From the NCBI GenBank assembly GCA_038496675.1, contig CM076671.1, forward strand, positions 10,611,300 to 10,675,299: a stretch of 64,000 bases of DNA, written 5' to 3'. Within the stretch, counting starts at the first letter, position 1, and the number at the start of each line of letters is the position of its first letter. This document shows, piece by piece, positions 50,404 to 59,786 of the stretch. Below the pieces are notes generated by a model. The model saw nothing but the letters and a program-made list of their open reading frames with translations. It was not told the DNA's origin and did not search any database. The translations under genes were made by a program, and so were the position numbers. The stretch comes from Rachycentron canadum (lineage: Eukaryota; Chordata; Actinopteri; Carangiformes; Rachycentridae).

Positions 50404-51836
50404 ATTTTTCAGGACTCAGTAAAAAAGAAAAACCTCAATAACTATTGTGCAAGAAAACATTTTTTTGCCTGCAGCAGATTTTCCACTCAGCTGCTTTTAT
50501 TAATGCTCAGTGTTGTTAACCCTCGTTTATCCGGGTTCGATGATATTTACAGCCGCAGCCTGAGGGGTGTGATAACGTAGAGAAGAGGTTAAGTATTATA
50601 TTCATACGCACATTCACAGTAAAGCTGCCTCTTCCTGAACTACAGCGTTTGAAGCTTTTCTGCCCATGGGAGGAGTTGAAAGATAAACAGCTGATCTCAG
50701 TGGGACGTCACGTCACAGCACCGAAGAATAAAGAACAATTTGCCACAAAACTCTGCTCTAATCCATAATTTATGAAACAGGAACGGAGCGAAGGGAGTTC
50801 GATCTCAGGCAAAAGGGAACCACTGAAAATTACAAGTCAATTCAACTGTTTTTTATAGAACTGACATAGAACAAACGCCACGGACCACAGAGAGGTTTTT
50901 AATCAGCTGATTGGAAACAGCTGACCTGCAGACACAGGTTCTTTCGGCCAATTTTAAGCCTTGATTTGATAATGTTACACCAGCTGGGATTTTGAACCAG
51001 AGATGCCGATTCTCCACCCGCACAGCACAGACCGTAACCATTCAGCTATTGGCTCAGAGGATTTAGGAGCAATTACTTTTATTTACCTTCTTAAAACCAG
51101 GCTCAGGGTATTAAAGCTCAGACCTGCTGCTCTGCTTGTTCAGCGACTGTTAAATTGACCATTGACCAGTCACCTCTCTCATCTGCAGTGTGAGCCAGTT
51201 AAAGCAATGATGTGTGTCTGGTGTCTCTCACGTCAAAAAGACTTAAAAACACTGGGGTTAGACTCACTGGGTCTCTGCTGTCTCTGTTTCCCCGCTCAGG
51301 CGTTGCTGAAGATGGATTGCCAGGGTCTGGTTGCCAGGTTGGTCCTTGATTTCGTGTTGTTGACCACGGCGGTGGAGGTGGCGTCCAGGTGGAGGGAGCT
51401 GGCTGAGAAACTGGTCCGAGTATCCAGGCAGCAGATGGAGGCGTACGAGGCTCCGCACCGCGACAAGAACGGACTCCTGGACAACGAGGTGAGGAAGTTG
51501 TACAAGCGTTATCAAAGTTTCGAGAACAGGGTAGGACCTTTACCGACCTTGTCGACCTTGTCCCGTCTGTAGCCTTCAGTACCTAAACACCTCCTCCTTT
51601 CCATCCCTCAGTCCATGTGGAAGCCGGCCTACGACTTCCTCCTGACGTGGGCCGCCCACGTCGGGGACAGCTATCGCGACGTGATCCAGGAGCTGCACCT
51701 CGGCCTGGACAAGATGAGGAACCCCATCACCAAGAGGTGGAAGCACCTGACCGGCACGCTGATCCTCGTCAACTGCCTCGACACCCTCCGCAGCGCCGCC
51801 TTCTGCCCCACCGGGTACGGAGACTTTGCTGTCTGA
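39580..51836 (+). CDS. sh3bp4: SH3 domain-binding protein 4 (4 coding exons)
   Basis: Coding exons are 39580-39700, 40245-42598, 51300-51488 and 51612-51836. All junctions are GT-AG and the spliced frame gives 962 aa (human 963). SH3BP4 is a cytosolic endocytic adaptor of transferrin-receptor traffic and a negative regulator of Rag-GTPase/mTORC1 signalling. Exon 1 has the conserved LPRCKSEGTLIDLSEG. Exon 2 carries the first SH3 (about 60-118, ALYDY-like AIKDYC, GEWWYAH, GYIPAAYV), then NPF motifs (SVNPF, RDNPFF) and a ZU5-type domain starting near VQLPDTQISVHIPEGH. It also carries the UPA-like region and the second SH3-like segment (EYKKGDVIALL, WYIGYYQGKMGLVH). Exons 3-4 finish the death-like C-terminal domain. 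One NPF copy present in human reads NSPF here. The 8.7-kb intron after exon 2 is full of repeats. Translation from 40244 alone is not real, since that GTG is a spliced Val codon. Confidence 0.97.
46800..46848. repeat. (CA)n microsatellite
   Basis: About 24 CA units in the sh3bp4 intron. A similar array lies at 48236-48279. Confidence 0.95.
47440..47690 (-). repeat. Dispersed repeat (CCCCCTGATGG family), 5' part
   Basis: The reverse complement matches 55380-55510: the GGAGCTGACCTGCTCTGT, ATCCTGATTGGGTG and GAGAAGGTGGAGCTGAGGAGGAG blocks. Together with the 49.4-kb copy it shows the family consensus is at least 350 bases long. Confidence 0.75.
49440..49700 (+). repeat. Dispersed repeat (CCCCCTGATGG family), 3' part
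   Basis: Near-identical over about 230 bases to 55500-55720 (CACGCCCCC, CTGCTTTCTGGTCTA, CCATCATTTAAAAAATGAAC, GTTTACTGAGCTAATAAATC), ending in GTCGCCCCCTGATGG. High similarity implies recent spread of the family. Transposon class is not evident because no coding region is present. Confidence 0.85.
50286..50400. repeat. Paired TG and CA arrays
   Basis: A (TG)n array at 50286-50320 and a (CA)n array at 50370-50400 are separated by 50 bases. They are mutually complementary and could form a hairpin in a transcript. Confidence 0.9.
50985..51062 (-). repeat. tRNA-derived SINE or tRNA pseudogene
   Basis: The minus strand has an A-box TAGCTGAATGG and, about 45 bases on, a B-box-like GGTTCAAAATCC with one extra base. 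It ends 240 bases before sh3bp4 coding exon 3. No stable full cloverleaf is evident, so it is not called a functional tRNA. Confidence 0.45.
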
Positions 51837-53300
51837 ACCCTTTTGTCTGTTGTGGAGGAAGCTCACAGCTTCATCTCGATGGACTCGTCAAAGGGAGGGA
51901 CCTGTAAGTCTCCAGCCGTCCATCTTAAGGTCTGATCTTGGTCTTGGATTGATACTGATTCAACACGATGAGCACCAGAGGTAGAACGGCCAGAGGACGA
52001 CGTCTGGCATCCATCTTCTCTCTACCTCACCTCTTGTCTTTATCCTTTTCTACTGTGTTAACTTCCTGTCTGTCCAACTTCTCCCGTGGCTCCATTTTAG
52101 TTTGTCACCACGTCTGTTTCACCTCAGGACACCAGAGACCTGAACCACTGCAGCACCTCACCAGACAAACTGTGAACTGTGACGTCCAAACCAAACTGTG
52201 CTCATGACCTCGACCTTTGTTCCCTCCATTTTTTTCTTCTTACAAATGGAGGCAAAGCAGATGTTTCTATTTTCATCGCTTCAATCAAAACAAAGCAGAA
52301 ATGGTTTCATACATGAACGTTTGCTTGCCAAAAACTGTTTACAGCTTTGCAGTAAAGGTACAGTATATCTGATGCAAGATATATTTCTATTTTTTTACAA
52401 TTACAGAACAACAGAGATAATGTGTTATCGTGTCATTAATGTGCATTTTAGTTCTTTAACTTCTTGTCCGTGCTACTTCTGTTTGTCCAGATTTAAGACG
52501 ATTTCAAATGTATTTCAGAATAAAGGTGAAGTTATTTAGCATCATCTGGTATGTTTGGTTCAGGATTCAGAGTAAATTAATTCATTTTGTGTAAAATGAA
52601 CGAGAGGATGTTCAGTGTTTTATTTACATACACATCAGCTGCAGTGAGTCTGTGACGCCGTCCTGGCACCGTTAAACGTTAGAAAGACGTCCAAGGCTCC
52701 AACGACTCTTTTGGTTGGAAATAAAAATGTGGCTAAAGTTTAAGCTGACTGACCCAACATGTTGACATCTTTACATCAGGATGACCTCGACATGAGGCAT
52801 TTGTTACTTCAACATCAGTTATTCTACGTCCAATTAACGCTGATGTCCGACGTCCTGACACTGACTTTTGGGACCTGACGTCACAACCGAAGGTCGGCGG
52901 CCAGCTTCGTGCCTGCGAGCTTTCTGTTGACTCAGCAGTGAGTTTTAAAGAGCTAGTTATCTGCTGATGACCTAGGTTTTGTTAAGTTTGTATTTAAAAA
53001 GCAGTTTGTCTTTGATTTTGTGAGCTCAGTGAGTATAATCAATCAGCTGTGATGCTTTTCTTTGTATGTTTTGTATGTTGTATGTCTGTTTCCATCTTTC
53101 TTCTCTATATGTTCTGTGGCCACTGCAGTGTTTCTCTGTCTGTTTGGAATATGAACCTGAGTTTATATATTTGTACCGAACGCCCAGCGAGTATTGACTC
53201 TTTGATTGATGTTGCATCAACTGTGACAGGTCGCAGATCTGAAATCTGTTCAGTGTTTTCTGGTCAGAACGTATCAATAAAACAACATGAGATGAAAATC
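51837..53300 (+). other. sh3bp4: sh3bp4 3' UTR
   Basis: Non-coding sequence after the stop at 51834-51836. Two AATAAA signals are present, at 52519-52524 and 53276-53281, giving 3' UTRs of roughly 0.7 or 1.46 kb. The second lies about 80 bases before the 30-bp minisatellite, which therefore sits just outside the gene. Confidence 0.6.
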
Positions 53301-53357
53301 ACTGTGTGTGGGGCAACTTGTCCTTTAGCTTTATCATGATGTTTATTATCCTTAAGT

Positions 53358-53710
53358 ATGTATGGACCTTTAACATCTACCTTTAGACCGTATGGACCTT
53401 TAACATCTACCTTTAGACTGTATGGACCTTTAACATCTAGCTTTAGACTGTATGGACCTTTAACATCCACCTTTAGACTGTATGGACCTTTAACATCTAG
53501 CTTTAGACTGTATGGACCTTTAACATCTACCTTTAGACTGTATGGACCTTTAACATCTACCTTTCGACCGTATGGACCTTTAACATCTACCTTTAGACTG
53601 TATGGACCTTTAACATCTACCTTTAGACTTTAAATTCTCATAAACAATGAAAATGTGCCTCCTTCTTTAAGTTTTATTCTTCTTGGCTCATCCTGTTGAG
53701 ACCTAACACC
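53358..53710 (+). repeat. Minisatellite-bearing dispersed repeat, longest array
   Basis: About nine 30-bp units run from 53360 to 53630 (TATGGACCTTTAACATCTAC then CTTTAGACTG), followed by the right flank shared with 37.3 kb. It is open on both strands, reading YGPLTSTFRL on plus and DVKGPYSLKV on minus. The left flank is missing. Confidence 0.92.
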
Positions 53711-53719
53711 TCTTTCCTA

Positions 53720-53723
<4 letters not shown>

Positions 53724-53752
<29 letters not shown>
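53724..53752. repeat. (TA)n microsatellite
   Basis: About 14 TA units immediately after the repeat-family right flank. Confidence 0.9.
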
Positions 53753-56700
53753 GCTTTACTCCACATTGCTTTGACATACAATTCATTAAAAACGTCCTCA
53801 GTGGCAGATTTTCTTTGGTTTGTTCAAGTATTAGTTACAAAGGCTTTTCCCAAAATGCTGCATTTTCCTTTAAGAAGCAATAAGGTGTTCGTGAGTTTAC
53901 GAATCATGTCCCAACTGTGATTCTCTCTGAGAAGCAGTGCTCATTAACTGTGCCAAGTGTTGACATAAATTACACACACACTCACACACAAGCACACACA
54001 CAATACAGCAGATTCTTTCATGTAAACACATCCAGAACAACCACACATGAATACACAAACAATCCCATGTCCTGATTCATGCACAAACAGCACACATGAA
54101 CGCACACAAACTCATCCACATATGCTCTTCTATCCCAGATAAACACAATCCTGCACACACAGACACACACACACACACACACAGGGGGTTTATTGTGCTT
54201 AATTAAAGGAGATAATTATTCTCCCTCAGAGGACAGACCACCTTGACACACTCGTCCTCTCAGTGACTCACCCTCAACATTCCTGCCTGTCTCCTGGATA
54301 CAACTTGAAATGAATGTGTTCAGAAGCTGTTTAAATCAGTCCTACGATTTGAAGCCGCTATTAAAAAGAGTCTAAATGACCCTTAAACTGCAGCCTCTCG
54401 CGTTTACATCTCGCCTTCACACGGGCAAATTTATAGGGAGATAAAAACACTGTGTTTTCTGTGTTTTTTAATTCTGAGGTTTGATGCATTTTGTTCAGAT
54501 TTAAGGCAAAATGAACCCTGCTCTCATCACAAATTACAATCAATTACAGCTCCAAATCTCATCCAGAATCACAGACGTAATTCCCCTAATGTTTGAGTCT
54601 GTTTTTGTCCGTTAAACCACACAATCACAGAGATGTGAGAGGAACATTTTTCCTTCGTTAATTCAGGACAAATTGTGAAGCTTTGAGCTGCTTTTCAAAA
54701 TGCAAAACAGGTGGAGAGATGAAAAGCTCCGGGACGAGCCGTCGCTCGTTTCATCTGCTGTTGTTTTCCGAGGACGTGGGTGATGGGATGTGTGGAAACA
54801 GGCCAGGCTTTGGTTTCATCCTGTGGCTCTGGAGAATGTAAAGGGTCCTCCAAAGATAAAAATAAAACTCCTTCATCTGCTTTTTCTCACGTCTCGCTCC
54901 TTCATTTCGGAGCCACGGGGATGTTTTGTTGTTGTCGTCTTGTGGGGGCCTCATGAAAACCTCCAGTGGTGGAGATTATGAGAACTCCAGCTGACTGATT
55001 GCTTGTATCCCTGCAGGCTGGAGGCTGGATTTCACTGCTCCAACATCTCGCTCTCGTGTTTCTCTTTCACCCTGAAGCACAGACTCGTAAACCATCTCTA
55101 ACTCCTTTTCTTTTTGGGAACAGGTGAAAATGTCGAGTTCAGTTCCTGCTGTTATTCCATGATGATTTAGTTCATTTTTATCAGGACGCCTGAAAGGACT
55201 CCAGACTTCCTGTTTTACTTTGAAATTACTGATCCCTCTGATGATTGTCTGCCTGGACCTCGTCCATGTTTTATTTCCTCCTGTGCCTGACTTTTTGCAC
55301 CTTGTTTCACCTTCATGTGGGACTTTTGTGTTTTTCTTGGTCAATAAATCCTTTAATCTGCACCAGCCTCATTGTTCCTGCAGCTCCACTAAAGGAGGAG
55401 GAACCTGTCCGTCTTCTTCTGGAGGAGAAGGTGGAGCTGAGGAGGAGTGAGGGGTGGAGCTGACCTGCTCTGTTCTCTATCCTGATTGGGTGCTACAGTC
55501 TGTCAATCACACAGTAGCCACGCCCCCCAATTAATCCCCTGCTTTCTGGTCTAGTTTCCTCTAAATGGACCATCATTTAAAAAATGAACATCATGTTGTA
55601 TTGAAGACTTGAAACTAGAGACTGAGACCATAAACTCATTAGGAAAACGTTTACTGAGCTAATAAATCAAGGGAGAAGTAGGGACATTTTCCCATAGACT
55701 TCAATACAATCTGACTTCTTGTCTGAAGACTTGTCCATGTCCTTGAATGAATTCATAAATATTAAACTTAATGTTAATAAACTGTTGCAGATTTTGTAAA
55801 ATAACAAAAATATCTAATGTCTGTGCAGCAGTGGTTCTCAAACTGGGGGTCAGGGGCCATCAGGGGCCTTGAAGTGGTTCCTGAGAGTTCACAGCAACTT
55901 AAATTCCATCCATTGTCTCTGTCTCTGTATCCAGCATCAGTCAAACACTGGCTCTGCTTTATGTGAGGCAAATAAATCACCAGGAAACCTTTAATTACAA
56001 AGTAAAAATGAAAAAGACCATCAGACAATGAGGAACGCTGCAGGGTGGAAATGAATTTCCTCAAATTTAATAAAGGAAATAAAAGTTCAGGAAGGAAAAT
56101 TAATAATGGCATCAAACTAACTCCTCGTTAGAAACAGCTGAAGTTTCATCGACTTTTTTTCCTGGTGCTTCACCTTCCTCTTCCTGCCTCGACCAGATTT
56201 CACGTGTCAGCACCAGTGAGAGCACACGGGGAGTTAAACAGCTCATTAAGAAGCGTGTTTTGCTTCCTTTTAACCTTTCTCAGCACCTGCTCGCCGCCTG
56301 TTACCTGAGGAACGGCAAATAAATCAGAGCTAAACCAGTGAAGGAGGCTCCTGGTTTATGGATGAGACGCCTGTGTGGGAGGTGGGCGAGAGACTATTAG
56401 GGTGACTCAGCCTTGTTAGAGAGAGAGAGATGAGTAAACCTATAGAAAGTGTGTGTATGTGTGTGTGTGTGTGTGTGTGTCCTGTTTATAATTCATTTCA
56501 TTGATCTCACACAAACTCATTAGAAAGAAAATCAATGAGGGAGGAGGGCAGAGAGAACAATTAGCAAAGTCCTGAAGATGGTTTGGTTTTAGATGCTTGT
56601 GCTGAGTTTTATTTTTACCCCTTCGGGGCAGGAAATGGCATCTTTATGTTAAAATAGAAGAAAATTTGGTAATTTGCTGAAATTGTTCCCCAAAAAGCAG

Positions 56701-57055
56701 GTAAATAAATGGGATTGTCTTTTATTTTGACAGTCCATCCATTGCTTTAATTTTCTTTTTTACATTGTACACTTATCTTTTATTTTGATAGTTCTGTGAC
56801 TTTGCTTTCCGTTTATATTTGGTCTTTTGACACTGTTGTTTGCGTTTCTTCTTTTTTTTTTTTTAACATTTCATCTTTGGCATTTTAATTTGATATTCTC
56901 TTGTTTTCCTTAATTTTTACAGTGTCTTTTAATTTGACACTCCACCTGGTTGTGACGTCATAATGTAGCAGTAACACTGGTGATGTTCAATCACAGAACC
57001 AGAGCTGATGTGAGTGAACAGTGACCTCCAGTGGTCAGAGTCAGTAACACACTCT
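53753..57055. other. Intergenic DNA, no gene recognised
   Basis: Holds clusters of short CA runs (53970-54180), a dispersed repeat copy at 55.37-55.72 kb and a TG array at 56447-56480. No exon was supported. Confidence 0.55.
55370..55722 (+). repeat. Dispersed repeat (CCCCCTGATGG family), long copy
   Basis: The longest copy in the window. The 5' half matches 47.44-47.65 kb reversed and the 3' half matches 49.44-49.70 kb. It stops at CAATCTGACTTCTT, short of the GTCGCCCCCTGATGG end. Confidence 0.85.
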
Positions 57056-57059
57056 CACA

Positions 57060-57270
57060 CCAATCAGCCAGAACATTATGACCACCTACCTCTTTGGCTG
57101 TGGTCCACAGCATCACTCTGCCCCCTCCAGCCTGTCTTCTTCCCATCATGCATCCTGGTGTCATGTCCTCTCCTTGGTCTGTGGTTTGGTCCGCTGCCAT
57201 GGTAACAAGATAATCAGGGTCATTCACTTCACCTGTCAGTGGTCATAATGTTTTGGCTAATCAGTGTATA
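57060..57270. mobile_element. MITE: internally deleted Tc1-like element
   Basis: A 211-bp element with terminal inverted repeats: AATCAGCCAGAACATTATGACC at the left end, and the right end reading, reversed, GATTAGCCAAAACATTATGACC. The termini match those of the larger Tc1 relic at 11970-12776, so this is a non-autonomous derivative of the same or a sister family. No coding capacity. Confidence 0.85.
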
Positions 57271-57505
57271 TAGTACAAGGACATATTATAATTGTCTTTG
57301 TTTTATTATCTCATACATTTATTTTTTTCCATAATCTTATATAATCTGTAAAATATTACAGTATTGTGTGAAGTTACCACCCCCCAGTGGTCACAGAGTC
57401 ACTGAGTCCAAATAATGGACACACACACACAGATATAGTTTCATCCTTTAATTCAACAAAAGGTGGTTTATTTCATAAGAACTGAAACTTTATCATGTGT
57501 GAAAA

Positions 57506-58290
57506 GTATGTGAACCCTTGAATTATCTCGTGGCTCCTCCTCCTGCAGCCATTACTTCAGCCCAACGTCTTCTGTAACCACTGACCCTCTTTGGGGTCTT
57601 TTGCCCACTCCTCCTCGCAGAACTCAGCCACAACAGTTGAATTGGATGAAGGTCCGGACTTTGACGGGGCCAACCCAGAGTACGAGTCCTCCTTCTCTGA
57701 AGCCAGTCCTCTGTAGTTTTGCTTCATCTCTCTGACTGATGGCAGCAGATTCTGGTCAGGAACTTGTTGATATGCCGGAGGACTCATGGTTCCTTGGACA
57801 ATGTGGACTCATCCAGGTCCAGAGGCAGAAAAGCCGCCCCAGACCTTCACATTTCCACCCCCATGCCTCCTGTTGGGAGGGGGGGTCTTTTCATCAGCTG
57901 CAGTGTGGGTTTGATTGTGACCAAATGGTTGTGTTGGACTCGTCTGTCCAGAGAACGGACGTCCAGGTCTGGTTGGGTTCCTCTCTCTTTATATTAGTTC
58001 AGGACAAACCTTTTCCCAAGGACGCCTCATTTCATTGGTCGGTTTAAATGATTCATTAAGCACCAAACGTGCTTCACCTGAGTCTGTTACCTGCTGGACT
58101 GGACCAGTGCAGCTGGGGGTCACTTCGCTTTGCACATACACTAATTCACTGTTTCAGGGAGTTTGTGGGCGACTTCAACAAGTCCATGTGATTTCATTCA
58201 TAAAAACTGCTGATAAAATAAAATCACGGTAAAACAACAGACATCTAAACTGATCAAGGGGGTCACGTACTTTCAAGCAGCTCTGTATAT
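57506..58290 (-). mobile_element. Second degenerate Tc1-like transposon
   Basis: Inverted termini are AAGTATGTGAACCCTTGA (57506-57523) and TCAAGGGGGTCACGTACTTT (58255-58274), which are imperfect reverse complements. On the minus strand 57557-57640 encodes a transposase C-terminus piece, EFCEEEWAKDP, matching the family's F-C-K-E-E-W-x-K-I-P motif, followed by a stop. Most of the transposase is gone or shifted. A different family from the 12-kb relic. Confidence 0.8.
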
Positions 58291-58566
58291 GTAGAATTAT
58301 TATAGACAGAGGTTTATAGATGTAGATCAAACAGATGTGATCCTGGGTCAGAACCTGAGTTTACAATCATAGATCTATAAACTTGTCTGATCTTTATCTT
58401 CTGTATCTATAAAGTCCTGTTTTTTAAATATTTATCTTTTAAACTACGAAAGTAAAAAAGAAAAAGATCCAGGACAGAAATAATAATAATGAGAAGTTGT
58501 AGTGGACGACACTGGACAAAATCTAATAGTTTGAACTGTTTGATCTTTGTCACATGTGGATTCTGC

Positions 58567-59075
58567 TTTATTTACCTGTTACCATGGCGACAGTGAATCG
58601 TTAGGGGTCCAAGTCCGAGGCTCCCGGGGGCCTCGCATTTCAAAATGAGCTCAGACACAGAGTTTCAAAGAGTCAGAGTCACTTTACTGAACAACAGCAC
58701 AGGAGAGATAATAGATACAAGGCAGACTGGTCTGAGGGGGCCACCAGGACCAGGTCCAGACACAGGTCAGGTCCATGGATCCAGACTCTACCAGATCCAT
58801 CAGACCAGGTCCTCAGGTCCTGGACCATGCTGCACTTCATTAACTCCTCACAGATCAGAACATGAGTCAAGGCTCCAATAATTTAATTTGATTAAAAAAC
58901 AAACAACCAAGCTGCCTGAGCTGGAAACAACAAACCATTCGTTCACATTCGCAGCTTTAAAAAGGTTTAAAATCAACAATGAAATCGGTTTTTAAGAAAA
59001 TCTGGAACTGGTCTCAGGTCCATGAGCAGCCCCCCAGGTCTGATCCAGTCCAGGTCCACGAGGGCCGACCCCCCC
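58567..59075 (-). other. donson: Probable donson 3' UTR
   Basis: Sequence beyond the donson stop. A minus-strand AATAAA is at 58567-58572. The stretch 58735-58830 is rich in CAGGTCCAGG-like words. The 3' end is inferred. Confidence 0.35.
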
Positions 59076-59755
59076 TCAGCTCCTCCAGGTGTAGCTGTAG
59101 TTGTTCATGTTGAGGTGGGTCAGGGCGCTCTTCCCCAGGCTGGGGGGCAACTGCAGCTGCTGCACCGAGGCAGGATGGAGACCACAGCCGGACAGGTCCA
59201 CTGAGGGGGGGGCACACTGAGGGACAGCAGGACCAGTCAATGACACACACACTTCCAGCAATAAACCCCGAAATATAAATAGAAACCTGAGTAAATAAAT
59301 GAAGGTTTTTCTCTCAAAATAAGATTATTCTTTATTTCGTTTTCTCTTGATGATATTAGATTTTTATATGAACTTATATTCAATAGATTTACTTATGTAT
59401 TTCTACATTTATTACCCAATTCATTTATTTCAGGACTTATTGTATAGTTAGTCTTTAATCTTGACTCAAATCGACCCATCACGACTCACCTGTGTCTGAG
59501 CGCTGCGTGTGTTCATGACGGCGGTCGGCGTGTGCGTGTAAAGCGCGGCTGAGAAACGCCCTTTCTGCGACGGCCGGAGGAGGGAAGTGATGGCGTGGAG
59601 GGAGGAGGGGAGGATGGGTCCTGGAGGAGAGAGACAGGAAATAAACAAACAGATGATGACGATGAGTCAAATTCAACTTTATTTATTGTGTTTTTAATCA
59701 AATGAAGGAGACTGAGGCTGGAACTGATGTTTATATAATTATCTTTCATTTGTGG

Positions 59756-59786
<31 letters not shown>

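Larger units (their letters stand above)
42599..51299 (+). other. sh3bp4: sh3bp4 intron between coding exons 2 and 3
   Basis: 8.7 kb without recognisable exons. It contains CA arrays at 46800-46848, 48236-48279 and 50370-50400, a TG array at 50286-50320, a C-run at 43857-43870, dispersed repeats at 47.44-47.65 and 49.44-49.70 kb, and a tRNA-like SINE at 50985-51062. Confidence 0.8.

Noticed and set aside
50985..51062. Functional tRNA gene
   Set aside because: The B-box has an inserted base and no stable acceptor stem could be paired. More likely a SINE or pseudogene.
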